A DNA stretch of 64,000 bases from Jeotgalibacillus sp. R-1-5s-1 (GTDB taxonomy: Bacteria; Bacillota; Bacilli; Bacillales; Jeotgalibacillaceae), in NCBI RefSeq assembly GCF_004405105.1, contig NZ_SORW01000028.1:62001-126000 (forward strand), written 5' to 3'. The notes under the pieces are model-generated. The model ran no database searches. It had not been told where the DNA came from and saw nothing but the letters and a program-made list of their open reading frames with translations. Position numbers and translations under genes: made by a program. This document shows, in pieces, positions 44,308-55,609 of this stretch (the stretch's first letter is position 1; every line of letters begins with the position of its first letter).

Positions 44308-46290
44308 ATGGTGCAGTCATTTGACCTTCAGTCATCTTACAAACCTGCAGGCGATCAGCCTGTAGCAATCAAAAAACTCGTAGAAGGTGTGAAAAAAAAG
44401 ACACGCCATCAGACATTACTTGGGGCTACCGGGACAGGAAAAACCTTTACCGTCTCAAATGTCATTCAGGAAGTGAAAAAGCCGACGCTGGTCATTGCCC
44501 ATAATAAAACGCTGGCAGGACAGCTGTATAGTGAGTTTAAGGAGTTCTTTCCGAACAATGCTGTTGAGTATTTCGTCAGCTATTATGATTACTATCAGCC
44601 GGAGGCGTATGTGCCTCAGACCGATACTTTTATAGAAAAAGATGCAAGTATTAACGATGAAATTGACAAGCTTCGTCACTCGGCAACCTCCGCTCTGTTT
44701 GAACGGGATGACGTCATTATTATCTCATCTGTTTCATGTATATACGGCCTCGGTTCTCCTGAAGAATATAAGGAACTGGTTGTTTCACTGAGAACCGGTA
44801 TGGAAATAGAACGGAATCAGCTGCTGAGAAGGCTCGTTGATATCCAGTATGAGCGGAATGATATTGCCTTTACGCGCGGTACTTTCCGTGTTCGTGGGGA
44901 TGTAGTGGAAATTTTCCCTGCAAAAAATGATGAGCACTGTATCCGTGTAGAGTTTTTCGGGGATGAGATCGACCGGATCCGCATGGTGGATGCACTTACA
45001 GGTGAAATTCTGGGTGATCGTGATCATGTTGCGATTTTCCCGGCTTCCCACTTCGTTACGCGTGAAGAAAAAATGAGAATTGCCATTGAAAACATCGAGA
45101 AAGAGCTTGAAGAGCAGCTGAAGGTTCTGAGAGAGGAAGATAAGCTTCTGGAAGCACAGCGCCTCGAGCAGCGGACACGATATGATCTTGAAATGATGCG
45201 TGAGATGGGCTTTTGTTCAGGGATTGAGAACTACTCCCGTCATTTGACTTTACGTGAAGCAGGCGCAACGCCATATACACTGCTGGATTATTTCCCGGAT
45301 GATTTTCTGCTTGTCATTGATGAGTCACACGTAACACTGCCACAGATCCGCGGGATGTTTAACGGTGACCAGGCACGTAAAAAAGTGCTGGTGGATCACG
45401 GCTTCCGTCTACCGTCTGCGATGGATAACCGTCCGCTTCGTTTTGAGGAATTTGAGAAGCATGTCAGCCGTGCGATTTATGTATCAGCTACACCGGGTCC
45501 TTATGAGCTTGAACATACAAATGAAATGGTCGAACAGATTATCCGTCCAACGGGTCTTCTGGATCCAACAATTGAAGTTCGTCCGAGCGAAGGTCAAATT
45601 GATGATCTGCTCGGTGAAATCCAGGAACGGATTGCGAAAAATGAACGTACACTTGTGACCACCCTCACGAAGAAGATGTCTGAAGACCTGACAGATTATC
45701 TGAAAGAAATCGGAATTAAGGTGCAGTATCTGCATTCAGAAATTAAAACGCTTGAACGGATTGAAATCATCCGTGATCTGCGCGTTGGTAAATATGATGT
45801 CCTGATTGGGATCAACCTTTTAAGGGAAGGACTGGATATTCCTGAGGTTTCTCTCATTACGATTCTGGATGCCGACAAAGAAGGCTTTCTGCGCTCAGAC
45901 CGTTCACTGATCCAGACGATTGGCCGTGCAGCGCGTAACTCAAATGGACATGTCATTATGTATGCTGATAAAATCACCGATTCCATGCAGCGTGCGCTTG
46001 ATGAAACGGCGCGAAGACGTGAAAAACAGATTGCCTATAATGAAGAACACGGCATTACACCTGTAACCATTAACAAAGCGATCCGTGATGTGATACGTGC
46101 AACGCATGCTGCTGAAGAAGCGGAAGAATATGTTTCACCGGCTGAAAAAATGAAGAAGATGTCCAAGCCTGAACGCGCGAAAGTCATTGAGTCTATGGAA
46201 ATCGAAATGAAGGAAGCAGCAAGGGCGCTTGACTTCGAGAAAGCTGCAGAGCTTCGTGATCTTATTTTAGAATTGAAAGCGGAAGGATGA
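44308..46290 (+). CDS. uvrB: Excinuclease ABC subunit B (UvrB)
   Basis: UvrB (660 aa) verifies the lesion and positions UvrC in nucleotide excision repair. Helicase motif I is [18 protein letters not shown] (about residue 34), the beta-hairpin region is [20 protein letters not shown] (about 92), motif II is [13 protein letters not shown], and motif VI is [20 protein letters not shown]. The C-terminal UVR domain (about 620-655, [20 protein letters not shown]) contacts UvrC. The start follows CAGGAGGCG. uvrA follows after 6 bp. An SOS box lies upstream. Confidence 0.98.
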   Translation: MVQSFDLQSSYKPAGDQPVAIKKLVEGVKKKTRHQTLLGATGTGKTFTVSNVIQEVKKPTLVIAHNKTLAGQLYSEFKEFFPNNAVEYFVSYYDYYQPEAYVPQTDTFIEKDASINDEIDKLRHSATSALFERDDVIIISSVSCIYGLGSPEEYKELVVSLRTGMEIERNQLLRRLVDIQYERNDIAFTRGTFRVRGDVVEIFPAKNDEHCIRVEFFGDEIDRIRMVDALTGEILGDRDHVAIFPASHFVTREEKMRIAIENIEKELEEQLKVLREEDKLLEAQRLEQRTRYDLEMMREMGFCSGIENYSRHLTLREAGATPYTLLDYFPDDFLLVIDESHVTLPQIRGMFNGDQARKKVLVDHGFRLPSAMDNRPLRFEEFEKHVSRAIYVSATPGPYELEHTNEMVEQIIRPTGLLDPTIEVRPSEGQIDDLLGEIQERIAKNERTLVTTLTKKMSEDLTDYLKEIGIKVQYLHSEIKTLERIEIIRDLRVGKYDVLIGINLLREGLDIPEVSLITILDADKEGFLRSDRSLIQTIGRAARNSNGHVIMYADKITDSMQRALDETARRREKQIAYNEEHGITPVTINKAIRDVIRATHAAEEAEEYVSPAEKMKKMSKPERAKVIESMEIEMKEAARALDFEKAAELRDLILELKAEG

Positions 46291-46296
46291 CCAAAC

Positions 46297-49182
46297 ATGG
46301 TGAAAGACCATATAACGATACAGGGTGCCAGAGCCCACAACCTTAAAAATATTGATATTAAAATTCCTAGAGACAAGCTTGTCGTCATGACGGGATTATC
46401 CGGTTCAGGGAAGTCGTCTCTTGCTTTTGACACGATTTATGCAGAAGGTCAGCGCCGCTATGTGGAATCTCTTTCGGCTTATGCAAGACAGTTTCTCGGA
46501 CAGATGGATAAACCGGATGTAGATACGATTGAAGGACTGTCACCGGCAATTTCCATTGACCAGAAAACGACGAGCCGAAATCCGCGATCCACTGTCGGAA
46601 CTGTTACGGAGATTTATGATTACCTGCGTCTGTTATTTGCACGGGTTGGCAGACCGTTCTGTCCGGACCACGGCATTGAAATAACGTCCCAGACGATTGA
46701 ACAAATGGTGGACCGCATTTATGAATATCCTGAGAGAACCAAGCTTCAGGTTCTTGCACCACTCGTTTCAGGACGTAAAGGGACCCATGCGAAAGTACTC
46801 GAAGATATTAAAAAGCAGGGGTATGTGCGCGTCCGTGTAAATGGGGAAATGCGTGATATCAGTGAAGATTTTGACCTTGATAAAAATAAAAAACATACGA
46901 TTGAAGTGATCATTGACCGGATCGTTGTCAAGGCGGGGTCTGAATCCCGTCTGGCTGATTCGCTTGAAACCGCGCTTCGACTTGCAGACGGGAATGTGAT
47001 TGTAGACATTATCGGGGAAGAGGAGATTAAATTTAACGAGCATCACGCCTGTCCGGTGTGCGGTTTTTCAATTGATGAACTTGAGCCGCGTATGTTCTCT
47101 TTTAACTCGCCGTTTGGGGCATGTCCAGATTGTGATGGGCTCGGTACAAAGCTTGAGGTGGATCTTGATCTGGTGATTCCTGATTGGAGCCGCACACTGA
47201 AAGAGCATGCGATCGCTCCATGGGAACCGACCAGCTCCAACTATTATCCTTCGATGCTTGAAGCTGTATGTAAGCATTACGATATTGATATGAATATTCC
47301 GGTTAAAAAGATCCCGAAAAAGAAAATGGATAAAATCCTCTACGGATCTGGGAAAGATAAAATTTATTTCCGCTATGAAAATGATTTTGGTCAGGTAAGA
47401 GAAAACAATATCATTTTCGAAGGCGTACTGCCGAACGTGGAGCGCCGTTACAAGGAAACGAGCTCGGAATATATTCGTGAGCAGATGCAGAAGTACATGG
47501 CGCAGCAGCACTGTCCTTCCTGTGATGGACACCGCCTGAAGCGTGAGAGTCTGGCTGTGAAGGTGAATGACCTTCACATCGGACATGTCACCGCCTTTTC
47601 TATCGAAGAAGCAAGATCATTTTTTAACGGACTTTCCTTGACGGATAAAGAAATGCAGATCGCACGCCTGATTATGCGTGAAATTAATGAGCGCTTAAGT
47701 TTCCTGGTGAACGTAGGACTCGATTATTTAACATTAAGCCGTGCAGCAGGAACACTGTCTGGCGGGGAAGCACAGCGGATCAGACTGGCTACACAGATCG
47801 GGTCTCAGCTGACAGGCGTTCTTTACATTCTGGATGAGCCTTCCATCGGTCTGCATCAACGTGATAACGACCGTCTGATCAGCACACTGAAGAATATGCG
47901 AGACATTGGAAATACACTCATTGTCGTTGAGCATGATGAAGATACGATGGTAGCAGCCGATTATCTGATTGATATTGGTCCGGGAGCCGGTGTCCATGGT
48001 GGAGAGGTTGTGGCCGCAGGTACCCCTGAAGAAGTGATGAAAAACAAAAAATCGCTGACAGGCCAGTATTTATCCGGTGAGAAGTTTATTCCGCTGCCTG
48101 CTGAACGAAGAAAGCCTGCGGCGAAAAGAATGCTTGAAATTACCGGTGCTAAACAGAACAACCTGAAGGATGTAAACGTGAAGATTCCACTTGGTCTGTT
48201 CACATCCGTAACAGGTGTTTCCGGTTCAGGAAAGAGTACGCTGATCAATAGCATTCTCCATAAATCGCTGGCTCAGAAGCTTCATAAATCCAAGGTGAAA
48301 CCGGGTGAGCATAAATCGATTAAAGGAGTTAATCATTTAGACAAAGTCATCGATATCGATCAGTCTCCAATTGGACGGACACCGCGTTCGAATCCGGCGA
48401 CCTATACTGGTGTGTTCGATGATATTCGTGACGTGTTTGCTACAACAAATGAAGCAAAGGTCCGTGGTTACAAAAAAGGACGTTTCAGTTTTAATGTCAA
48501 AGGCGGAAGATGTGAAGCATGCCGCGGAGACGGGATTATTAAAATTGAAATGCACTTCCTGCCGGATGTATATGTTCCTTGCGAGGTTTGTCACGGGAAA
48601 CGGTATAACAGAGAGACGCTTGAAGTAAAATACAAGGGCAAAAATATTGCTGATGTTCTGGAAATGACGGTTGAGGATGGACTGAAATTCTTCGAAAATA
48701 TTCCGAAGATCAGCCGCAAGCTTCAGACGATTGTGGATGTTGGTCTTGGTTATATTACACTTGGTCAGCCTGCCACGACTTTATCCGGTGGGGAAGCCCA
48801 GCGTGTGAAGCTGGCATCCGAATTGCACCGTCGTTCAACAGGACGCTCGCTCTATATTCTAGATGAGCCGACAACAGGTCTGCATGTGGATGATATTTCA
48901 CGCCTATTGACTGTTTTACAGCGCCTTGTAGAAAATGGGGACTCTGTTCTGGTGATCGAGCATAATCTGGATGTTATTAAAGCATCTGATTATATCATTG
49001 ATCTCGGTCCGGAAGGCGGAGACCGTGGTGGGACAATTCTTGCCACAGGAACACCTGAAGATATTGCACAAGTAAAGGAATCCTACACAGGCAGTTATTT
49101 AAAGCCTGTATTGGAGCGGGACAGAAGCCGTATGGATGAACGGATGGCGAAGCGTACAGGCGAGGCTGTCACAACATCCTGA
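46297..49182 (+). CDS. uvrA: Excinuclease ABC subunit A (UvrA)
   Basis: UvrA (961 aa) is the damage-sensing ABC ATPase of nucleotide excision repair. Two Walker A motifs ([20 protein letters not shown] near residue 31; [16 protein letters not shown] near 640) and two ABC signatures ([26 protein letters not shown]) are intact. Both zinc fingers are present: CPVCGF with ACPDCDG (about 251-281) and CEACRG with CEVCHG (about 740-765). Length agrees with B. subtilis UvrA (957 aa). Co-transcribed with uvrB; followed by a terminator. Confidence 0.98.
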   Translation: MVKDHITIQGARAHNLKNIDIKIPRDKLVVMTGLSGSGKSSLAFDTIYAEGQRRYVESLSAYARQFLGQMDKPDVDTIEGLSPAISIDQKTTSRNPRSTVGTVTEIYDYLRLLFARVGRPFCPDHGIEITSQTIEQMVDRIYEYPERTKLQVLAPLVSGRKGTHAKVLEDIKKQGYVRVRVNGEMRDISEDFDLDKNKKHTIEVIIDRIVVKAGSESRLADSLETALRLADGNVIVDIIGEEEIKFNEHHACPVCGFSIDELEPRMFSFNSPFGACPDCDGLGTKLEVDLDLVIPDWSRTLKEHAIAPWEPTSSNYYPSMLEAVCKHYDIDMNIPVKKIPKKKMDKILYGSGKDKIYFRYENDFGQVRENNIIFEGVLPNVERRYKETSSEYIREQMQKYMAQQHCPSCDGHRLKRESLAVKVNDLHIGHVTAFSIEEARSFFNGLSLTDKEMQIARLIMREINERLSFLVNVGLDYLTLSRAAGTLSGGEAQRIRLATQIGSQLTGVLYILDEPSIGLHQRDNDRLISTLKNMRDIGNTLIVVEHDEDTMVAADYLIDIGPGAGVHGGEVVAAGTPEEVMKNKKSLTGQYLSGEKFIPLPAERRKPAAKRMLEITGAKQNNLKDVNVKIPLGLFTSVTGVSGSGKSTLINSILHKSLAQKLHKSKVKPGEHKSIKGVNHLDKVIDIDQSPIGRTPRSNPATYTGVFDDIRDVFATTNEAKVRGYKKGRFSFNVKGGRCEACRGDGIIKIEMHFLPDVYVPCEVCHGKRYNRETLEVKYKGKNIADVLEMTVEDGLKFFENIPKISRKLQTIVDVGLGYITLGQPATTLSGGEAQRVKLASELHRRSTGRSLYILDEPTTGLHVDDISRLLTVLQRLVENGDSVLVIEHNLDVIKASDYIIDLGPEGGDRGGTILATGTPEDIAQVKESYTGSYLKPVLERDRSRMDERMAKRTGEAVTTS

Positions 49183-49200
49183 AAATAAGCCCGCAGAATG

Positions 49201-49243
49201 ATGGGCCACTCAGTCTTCAGACCGGTGGCCCATTTCGTTTCTT
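49201..49243 (+). terminator. Terminator after uvrA
   Basis: ATGGGCCAC at 49201-49209 pairs with GTGGCCCAT at 49225-49233, followed by TTTCGTTTCTTTT. Confidence 0.8.
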
Positions 49244-49405
49244 TTGCCATACTGGAGATGAAGCCAGCGCAGTGATCTAATCCGCTGAAATGTGCCATGC
49301 TGATAAAAAATGAAACTTTTCGTTAGGCTGCTGCGTATAATCAGTCAGAGACCGTTCCACACAGTTGTTATGGCAATTTCAAACACAAGGAGAGTGTCAA
49401 ATACG

Positions 49406-50647
49406 ATGGAAAACGAACGCAAACGCATTTTAAGTATGGTTGAAAAAGGCACGATTACAGCATCAGAAGCATTAACCCTGTTAGAAGCCCTGGAGAAAGA
49501 GCCGAAGAAAGAGTCATCTTCTTCATACAGCACACAGGAAGAATCGAAAACGTCGAGCCAAACGCATCAGCAATCAGGATCTTCTTATTCTGAACGTCAT
49601 CAGGAGCAGAAGCGCTCAAAGAAAACTGATTTCCCATTTAACTTTGAGGAGTTGTTTGGCGGTTCGAAAACGGGTGGCAGCAAATCAAGTGCCGAGAAAA
49701 CGAAGAAATCAGTGAATCAGTCTACAGAAAAGCTGATGGATTTTATGCAGACTGCCTTTGACAAAGTAAAAGGGATGGATCTTGAATTCAATATGGGTCC
49801 TTCACTGGAGTTCAAGCATGTGTTTGAGTCTGAAAATACGGAGCTGCTCGATATTGAGGTCAGCATTGCTAATGGTAAGGTCACGATCCGTCCGTGGGAT
49901 GAGGATTTTGTACGCGCAGAATGCGATGTGAAGGTTTACCGTTCGGAGGACCAGCAAAAAGCAGTGAATCAGTTGAAGGAGCAGGTTGTATTTGAGACGA
50001 AATTCAAAAAACTCCGTTATTTATCTGATCTGAAAATGATTAAGCTCGATACGGTTTTGTATGTGCCGAAAGCGAACTATGACCGCTGGGATATCCGTCT
50101 GTTTAATGGGAAATTCCACGGTGATGGCGGGAATGTTAACAAAGTGAAGGTGAAAACCGCTAACGGAAAAATTGAGCTTTCCAATATGCTTGTAGAAAAA
50201 GCTGAGCTTGAAACAGCCAATGGCGGTATTGAAGTCACGAACGCACGTGCAGACTACATTGATGTGGATTCTGTGAACGGCAAGGTGATTCTTGAAGGAG
50301 CCATTGATGCTGTGGATGCCCAGTCGGTTAATGGAAAAATCACCGTAACAACGACAAGCACAACCGCCCGAAAAATCGATGCTTCCACACTTGCAGGAGC
50401 CATTGAAATTACGGTTCCGGACGAGCTTTCCCTTGATGGTACGCTAAAATCAAACTTCGGAAAATTCCATGTGGATTTTAATGACATGGATCATGTAGAA
50501 GAGCGTGAAGAAATGATGCAGCGTAAGTTACATTTCACACGTAATCGGGAACATGCATCGAAACTTCTGCTTGAAGCAGATGCTAAAACCGGCACGATCA
50601 GCATACATTCATCTAAAGGAAAGAGTGAAACCAAATCAGACGTTTAA
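49406..50647 (+). CDS. yvlB: DUF4097 family beta-helix protein, YvlB/LiaX-like
   Basis: A 413-aa protein. The N terminus MENERKRILSMVEKGTITAS is the short helical module found in YvlB and LiaX proteins, followed by a Ser/Gln-rich, probably disordered linker (about 35-130). From about 150 to 370 there is a DUF4097 repeat-rich, beta-helix-like region with recurring (T/V)ANGKIEL, TANGGIEV, VNGKVIL and VNGKITV strands. No signal peptide is seen. In B. subtilis yvlB lies next to uvrA and is linked to envelope-stress regulation; direct function is unknown. The ATG at 49406 follows AAGGAGAG; the upstream open frame from 49310 lacks support. Confidence 0.85.
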   Translation: MENERKRILSMVEKGTITASEALTLLEALEKEPKKESSSSYSTQEESKTSSQTHQQSGSSYSERHQEQKRSKKTDFPFNFEELFGGSKTGGSKSSAEKTKKSVNQSTEKLMDFMQTAFDKVKGMDLEFNMGPSLEFKHVFESENTELLDIEVSIANGKVTIRPWDEDFVRAECDVKVYRSEDQQKAVNQLKEQVVFETKFKKLRYLSDLKMIKLDTVLYVPKANYDRWDIRLFNGKFHGDGGNVNKVKVKTANGKIELSNMLVEKAELETANGGIEVTNARADYIDVDSVNGKVILEGAIDAVDAQSVNGKITVTTTSTTARKIDASTLAGAIEITVPDELSLDGTLKSNFGKFHVDFNDMDHVEEREEMMQRKLHFTRNREHASKLLLEADAKTGTISIHSSKGKSETKSDV

Positions 50648-50686
50648 ACGTCTAATATGATGACCAGGTTTAACAGCATAGTATAG

Positions 50687-50731
50687 CAGCCCCCCGTTTT
50701 CGTCCCCCCAGACTGACGGAGGGGCTGTTTT
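50687..50731 (+). terminator. Terminator after the DUF4097 gene
   Basis: CAGCCCC near 50687 pairs with GGGGCTG at 50721-50727, with an inner CGTC/GACG stem, followed by TTTTCT. Confidence 0.7.
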
Positions 50732-50804
50732 CTATTTTGAGAAATGTTTTTTATGACGCCTAAGATGGTATAGTAAGATTAATTACATAAGGCAGGTGAT
50801 CGGG

Positions 50805-51056
50805 ATGGAAACGTTTATCAAAAGGATCATGTGGTTCGGGTTCGGAACGGTGGGAGCTTCTATGCTCGGAATAGGCGTGTTATTTACCGTGCTGGCTCTT
50901 TTTACATGGAATACAGATATCATCGGGTTTTTTAAATGGATCCTGCTGATTTTTTATTGGGCAGTAGGCGGTATCGGACTGCTTGGTGCACTTGGAATTC
51001 TGGCAGTAGGGTTAAAGCTGAGGTTTACGTCCTCCAGTAAAGAAACTGTGGCATAA
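50805..51056 (+). CDS. Small two-helix membrane protein, unrecognised
   Basis: An 83-aa protein with two membrane helices, about residues 8-33 (IMWFGFGTVGASMLGIGVLF and on) and 42-72 (WILLIFYWAVGGIGLLGALG), and a short Ser/Lys tail. I do not recognise a family. It takes the position of the small YvlC/YvlD genes that follow yvlB in B. subtilis but shows no PspC or holin signature. The ATG at 50805 is chosen because AGGTGAT precedes it; the GTG at 50796 is inside that site. A strong terminator follows. Confidence 0.72.
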   Translation: METFIKRIMWFGFGTVGASMLGIGVLFTVLALFTWNTDIIGFFKWILLIFYWAVGGIGLLGALGILAVGLKLRFTSSSKETVA

Positions 51057-51096
51057 AAAAGGGATCAAACTCAATGTTGAGTTTGATCCCTTTTTT
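51055..51096 (+). terminator. Strong terminator after the small membrane protein gene
   Basis: GGGATCAAACTCA at 51061-51073 pairs perfectly with TGAGTTTGATCCC at 51078-51090, flanked by A6 and T6. Confidence 0.93.
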
Positions 51097-51134
51097 ATGT
51101 GACACTTTAGAGAATGCTACGCACTATTAGGTCA

Positions 51135-51332
51135 ATGTAAGGTTTATCAAAATACAGTTAAAAGCCGTGAATTTTCTGTCGTAACGACAACGCTTTCTGT
51201 TGATCGCCATCATGTTTATGTCAACCCAACATAAAGAGAGCGCGGTCTTGTCATAAGCTTCAGTTTTAATGTTAATCGCCAGCAGATTTCTGTTGATAGA
51301 AGCAGAGAAAGTGTTGTAAGAGAGGTATGAAT
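51135..51332. repeat. 21-nt-period degenerate tandem repeat, locus E
   Basis: Units beginning TGTC, TGTT or a variant start at 51135, 51156, 51177, 51198, 51219, 51249, 51270, 51291 and 51312: steps of 21 with a single 30-nt step. Best units read TGTTGATCGC, TGTTAATCGC and TGTTGATAGA, with ATTTC at the unit end. The consensus equals that of locus A, 26 kb away. It fills most of the 316-bp gap 51097-51412. Confidence 0.83.
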
Positions 51333-51412
51333 TGTCAACTCACACTGCTTGCGTTCCGACAATTCATGAAGGGTGCATCGTTCAAGCAATCCGCTTGTGA
51401 GACATTGAGAAG

Positions 51413-52072
51413 TTACTTCTCCGTTATCATCGCATCAAATCCTGCGTTCTTCAAATCCTGCGCGTGCTTTTTGGCATTTTCAATTGAGCTGAATGCACCT
51501 GTCTGGACGAGGTACATTGTTTTTTTGACTCCGAGAAATGTAAGGATAGAGGCTGCGATGGTGTGACCGCATAGAATCCGGTAATTCTCACTGGCCAGAA
51601 GCTTTTTTTCTTCTCTATTGGTCATAAAGCCGCATTCGATCAGCACAGCCGGCATAACGGTTTCTCTCAGAACGTGAAAATCTGCCATCTTGATGCCGCG
51701 GTCTTTACGCCGTGTCTCTTTAATAAGCGAGTAGTGTACGGCTTCGGCAAGCGATCTTGATTGTGGATCGTTTTCCTGGTGGATATACGTTTCGATCCCG
51801 TGAATGTCATTCCAGGAGCCTGATCCGTAAGCATTGGCGTGAATGGATATAAACAGCGTTGCTTTTTCACGATTGGCCAGGTTTGTTCTCTCTTTTAATG
51901 GAATGTCCCGGTCATCGTGATGTGTCATGATGGTTTGTATTCCTTGTGATTCGAGCTTCTTTCTTGCAGCCTGGCAGACAGCCCGGTTAAAGGCGTACTC
52001 TCTCATCCCATCCGGACTTCTTTTACCCGGTGTGTTGTAGCTGTGGCCTGCATCAAGAACAATCCTGGTCAT
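51413..52072 (-). CDS. N-acetylmuramoyl-L-alanine amidase with partial SPOR tail
   Basis: A 219-aa Amidase_3 (zinc) peptidoglycan amidase. Zinc and catalytic residues are visible: VLDAGHSYNTPGKRSPDGMR (first His), REYAFNRAV (Glu), LFISIHANAYGSGSW (second His) and AVLIECGFMTNREE (catalytic Glu). The last 40 residues, MYLVQTGAFSSIENAKKHAQ and on, are the first half of a SPOR domain that stops early. There is no signal peptide, so it may act in the mother cell or be released by lysis, like some sporulation amidases. The start at 52072 lies after GAGGAGG on the minus strand. It is convergent with nothing; the 21-nt repeat locus E lies beyond its end. Confidence 0.87.
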   Translation of the reverse strand: MTRIVLDAGHSYNTPGKRSPDGMREYAFNRAVCQAARKKLESQGIQTIMTHHDDRDIPLKERTNLANREKATLFISIHANAYGSGSWNDIHGIETYIHQENDPQSRSLAEAVHYSLIKETRRKDRGIKMADFHVLRETVMPAVLIECGFMTNREEKKLLASENYRILCGHTIAASILTFLGVKKTMYLVQTGAFSSIENAKKHAQDLKNAGFDAMITEK

Positions 52073-52234
52073 GTCATTCCTCCTCATCAATCGTTTTTTT
52101 ATCATTAAGAAGATCGTATGGAAGGAGGTAATCAGTCACCTTTTAACAGGATGTTTCAGTCATCTAATCTAGTGAATCAATTTTCAAAGTGCTACAATAG
52201 ACAGTATGTGAGAAAACATGCAAGGAGGCTTATT

Positions 52235-53170
52235 ATGCCAAAGGTAACGACGAATGATATTATTGAAAAATTCGGTCTGGAGCTCGTCAGTGGGGAAGAA
52301 GGGATTCACCGCCCTGTAACGACGAGTGATATTTCAAGACCCGGACTCGAGATGGCGGGTTACTTCAGCTATTATCCTGCTGAGCGGATTCAGCTGCTTG
52401 GACGAACGGAGATGTCCTTTTATGAGCTTCTATCGACTGATGAAAAGAAGGATCGGATGGGTCAGCTTTGTACGGACAATACACCAGGGATTATTTTATC
52501 CCGCGATATTGAGGTTCCGGCTGAGTTAATTGAAGCTTCTGAGCGCAATCAGGTGCCTGTGATGAAGACGCCTGTGAAGACGACGCGGTTCTCAAGCCGT
52601 CTGACAAATTTCCTTGAAAGTAAGCTTGCGCCATCTACTGCCCTGCATGGTGTGCTGGTTGATATTTATGGAGTCGGTGTACTGATCACAGGGAAGAGCG
52701 GTGTCGGTAAAAGTGAAACCGCACTGGAACTCGTCAAGCGTGGTCACAGACTAGTAGCGGATGACAGTGTGGAGATTCGTCAGGAGGATACGGATACGCT
52801 GATCGGTTCTTCACCGGAGCTGATTGAGCATTTGCTTGAGATTCGTGGACTCGGAATTATTAATGTCATGACGCTGTTTGGTGCAGGTGCAGTCCGTGGC
52901 CATAAGCGGGTGACGCTCGTGATTGATCTTGAAATCTGGGATAAGACGAAGCAGTATGACCGTCTTGGTCTGGATGAAGAGACGATGAGAATTATCGATA
53001 CAGATGTTACAAAAATCACGCTGCCGGTTCGTCCCGGACGAAACCTGGCCGTTATTATTGAAGTCGCTGCGATGAATTTCCGTTTGAAGCGTATGGGGAT
53101 GAATGCGGCTGAGCAATTCTCAAACCGTTTAAATGACATCATTGTAGATGGAGACCATGACGATATTTAG
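52235..53170 (+). CDS. hprK: HPr kinase/phosphorylase HprK
   Basis: HprK (311 aa) phosphorylates HPr at Ser46 for carbon catabolite repression and reverses this by phosphorolysis, releasing pyrophosphate. The Walker A motif is [20 protein letters not shown] (about residue 153), followed by VADDSVEI. The HprK signature [20 protein letters not shown] (about 200) is present. The ATG at 52235 follows AAGGAGG, and the length equals the B. subtilis protein; the open frame upstream to 52118 is not used. It heads hprK-lgt-yvoD-ppaX-yvoF, where PpaX removes the pyrophosphate. Confidence 0.97.
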   Translation: MPKVTTNDIIEKFGLELVSGEEGIHRPVTTSDISRPGLEMAGYFSYYPAERIQLLGRTEMSFYELLSTDEKKDRMGQLCTDNTPGIILSRDIEVPAELIEASERNQVPVMKTPVKTTRFSSRLTNFLESKLAPSTALHGVLVDIYGVGVLITGKSGVGKSETALELVKRGHRLVADDSVEIRQEDTDTLIGSSPELIEHLLEIRGLGIINVMTLFGAGAVRGHKRVTLVIDLEIWDKTKQYDRLGLDEETMRIIDTDVTKITLPVRPGRNLAVIIEVAAMNFRLKRMGMNAAEQFSNRLNDIIVDGDHDDI

Positions 53171-53181
53171 GAGGAAATCAG

Positions 53182-54012
53182 ATGCTTTTTACTGCACAGC
53201 CCATTGATCCGATTGCGTTCAGTATCGGCCCATTAAGTGTTGCCTGGTATGGACTGATTATCGGAACAGGGATTGTTCTTGGATATATATTGGCTAATCG
53301 TGAGGCAGATCGCCTTGGCATGCCAAAAGATATGTTTGCTGATCTGTTAATCTGGGCCGTTCCGATTGCGATTATTTCAGCGCGGATTTATTATGTGGCG
53401 TTTCAGTGGGACTTTTATTCCCAAAATCCTGGCGCAATCATTCAAATCTGGAATGGCGGTATTGCGATTCACGGAGCGCTGATCGGATCGATTGCGACGG
53501 GTATCATTTACGCGAAAATCAAAGGATTATCTTTTTGGAAGATTGTCGATATTGCCGCGCCGAGTATTATTTTAGGACAGCTGCTCGGGCGCTGGGGGAA
53601 CTTTATTAATCAGGAGGCACACGGTGGTGAAGTATCACGCAGCTTCCTTGAGGGTCTTTTTATCCCGGACTGGATTATTAATCAGATGTATATTGAGATT
53701 GACGGGACGTTTGCTTATTATCATCCGACGTTCCTGTATGAATCCTTATGGAGCCTAGTTGGATTTGTTCTGTTGCTTGGGCTTAGAAAAGTGAATCCAT
53801 TACGCGGTGAAATTTTCTTATTTTATGTCATCTGGTATTCAATCGGCCGTGCCTTTATCGAAGGGCTCAGAACAGACAGCTTAATGCTGACGGAAACGAT
53901 TCGTGTTGCACAGGCGTTATCCTTTGCGCTCATCGTGATTGCGTTGGCGATTCTCCTTTACCGCCGTTTCGGTAAAGGCATTACGACCCGTTATGCAGAT
54001 AAGCAAAATTAG
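53182..54012 (+). CDS. lgt: Prolipoprotein diacylglyceryl transferase Lgt
   Basis: Lgt (276 aa) transfers diacylglycerol from phosphatidylglycerol to the lipobox cysteine of prolipoproteins, the first step of lipoprotein maturation. About seven membrane helices are evident. The signature [20 protein letters not shown] (about residue 132) and the catalytic-region [17 protein letters not shown] are intact. The start follows AGGAGG, 11 bp after hprK. Likely substrates in this window are the cytochrome c551 and the SurA_N lipoprotein. Confidence 0.97.
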   Translation: MLFTAQPIDPIAFSIGPLSVAWYGLIIGTGIVLGYILANREADRLGMPKDMFADLLIWAVPIAIISARIYYVAFQWDFYSQNPGAIIQIWNGGIAIHGALIGSIATGIIYAKIKGLSFWKIVDIAAPSIILGQLLGRWGNFINQEAHGGEVSRSFLEGLFIPDWIINQMYIEIDGTFAYYHPTFLYESLWSLVGFVLLLGLRKVNPLRGEIFLFYVIWYSIGRAFIEGLRTDSLMLTETIRVAQALSFALIVIALAILLYRRFGKGITTRYADKQN

Positions 54013-54024
54013 GTGGCGGTAGAG

Positions 54025-54972
54025 ATGTCAAAACAAACGTGGATTGACGGATTAAAAGCAGGACTTCATACAACATGGACACTTGGGAAGATTATTTTCC
54101 CGATTACTTTTTTAATTACAGTACTTCAATTTACGCCGGTGCTGCCGTTTATCACTGATTTAATTGCTCCGTTTATGGGATTGTTTGGATTGAGCGGAGA
54201 GGCGGCGGTTCCGCTTGTATTAGGGAATCTGCTGAATCTTTATGCCGGAATTGCAGGAATTCTTTCACTGGAAATGACGGTAAAAGAAGTTTTTATTATT
54301 GCTGTGATGCTGTCCTTCTCACATAATCTGCTGATTGAGACCGGAGTGGCACTGAAGGTAGGCGTGAAGCTCTGGGTGATTTTACTCGTGCGCCTCGGGC
54401 TTGCTTTTACGTCAGCAATCATTATTAACCTCGTCTGGCAGGGCGGCTCTGAGATTGCCCAGTACGGAATGGTTCCGCCCGGGGATCCGGATGTCAGCGG
54501 CTGGGGAAGCATTTTACTGCTCGGGCTGGAAAAAGCGGCATTCGGTATATTCCAGCTCGCTCTGATTGTCATTCCGCTGATGATTGTGATTCAGATCATG
54601 CGTGATTTAAAATGGCTGGACGTATTTTCTAAATGGATGGCACCGGTCACCAGAGGACTTGGTATGAAGGAAAATACGTCCATGACGCTTGTTGCAGGAC
54701 TGACGATTGGACTTGCATACGGTGCGGGCGTCATGATTAAGGCAGTGAAAGAGGATGGAGTCAGTAAAAAGGATGCAACGCTTGCTTTCATTTTCCTCGT
54801 CGCCTGTCACGCGATCGTAGAGGATACGCTGATTTTCATACCACTGGGGATTCCGATTTTACCACTGGTGATCATCCGTGTGACAACAGCTGTATTATTG
54901 ACGATCATTGTGGCAACAATATGGAACCGATACGAAGCAAAAGAGAGGGAACCGCAATATGAGCAAAATTGA
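54025..54972 (+). CDS. yvoD: Nucleoside-recognition (Gate) domain membrane protein, YvoD-like
   Basis: A 315-aa polytopic membrane protein with two nucleoside-recognition/Gate-type halves (about residues 40-150 and 190-300), each with [20 protein letters not shown]- or [20 protein letters not shown]-type helices. In B. subtilis yvoD lies between lgt and ppaX; function is unknown, though related domains occur in nucleoside and ion transporters. The ATG at 54025 follows AGGTGGCGG; the GTG at 54013 lies in that site. It overlaps ppaX by 14 bp. Confidence 0.85.
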   Translation: MSKQTWIDGLKAGLHTTWTLGKIIFPITFLITVLQFTPVLPFITDLIAPFMGLFGLSGEAAVPLVLGNLLNLYAGIAGILSLEMTVKEVFIIAVMLSFSHNLLIETGVALKVGVKLWVILLVRLGLAFTSAIIINLVWQGGSEIAQYGMVPPGDPDVSGWGSILLLGLEKAAFGIFQLALIVIPLMIVIQIMRDLKWLDVFSKWMAPVTRGLGMKENTSMTLVAGLTIGLAYGAGVMIKAVKEDGVSKKDATLAFIFLVACHAIVEDTLIFIPLGIPILPLVIIRVTTAVLLTIIVATIWNRYEAKEREPQYEQN

Positions 54973-55609
54973 CACGGTATTATTTGATCTTGATGGAACA
55001 TTGATCAACACAAATGATTTAATCATCTCGTCTTTTCTTCATGTCATGGATCATTATTATCCAGGGGAGTATGGAAAAGAGGATGTATTGAAATTTATGG
55101 GGCCGCCGCTGTTTGATTCTTTCAACGCGCTGAACCCTGAAAAAACTGAAGAAATGATGGCTTTTTACCGCGAGTATAATCTGCGGATGCACGACGAGCT
55201 TGTCACAGGGTTTGAAGGCGTTGAGGAAACGGTCAAAGCGCTTCATGAAAAAGGAATTAAGCTCGCGATCGTATCGACTAAACGGAATGACGTGGTGCAC
55301 AAAGGCTTAAAACTGATGAAGCTCGATCCATATTTTGATGTGGTTATTGGCCTTGACGATGTGAAGCATGCCAAGCCGCATCCGGAGCCGCTTGAAAAAG
55401 CACTGGCTCAACTCGGATCAAAACCTGAGCATGCGATTATGGTAGGCGATAATCACCACGATATTGAAGGCGGACAAAATGCCGGTACAAAAACAGCAGC
55501 TGTTGCCTGGTCAGCAAAAGGACGGGATTATCTTCTTCAGTACAACCCTGACTATATGCTGGAAACCATGCGTGATTTAGAGAAAATTGTACTGGAGAAC
55601 GGCGAATGA
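54959..55609 (+). CDS. ppaX: Pyrophosphatase PpaX
   Basis: PpaX (216 aa) is a HAD-family pyrophosphatase that hydrolyses the PPi made by HprK during HPr dephosphorylation, pulling that reaction forward. HAD motif I is [20 protein letters not shown] at residue 7, motif II is [11 protein letters not shown], the conserved lysine is in [14 protein letters not shown], and motif III is [20 protein letters not shown]. Start 54959 is inside yvoD, after AGAGGGA. It overlaps yvoF by 4 nt. Residence with hprK supports the assignment. Confidence 0.95.
   Translation: MSKIDTVLFDLDGTLINTNDLIISSFLHVMDHYYPGEYGKEDVLKFMGPPLFDSFNALNPEKTEEMMAFYREYNLRMHDELVTGFEGVEETVKALHEKGIKLAIVSTKRNDVVHKGLKLMKLDPYFDVVIGLDDVKHAKPHPEPLEKALAQLGSKPEHAIMVGDNHHDIEGGQNAGTKTAAVAWSAKGRDYLLQYNPDYMLETMRDLEKIVLENGE

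Noticed and set aside
51327-51566. 79-codon plus-strand open frame opposite the amidase 3' end
   Set aside because: Antisense shadow of the amidase gene, with no ribosome-binding site.
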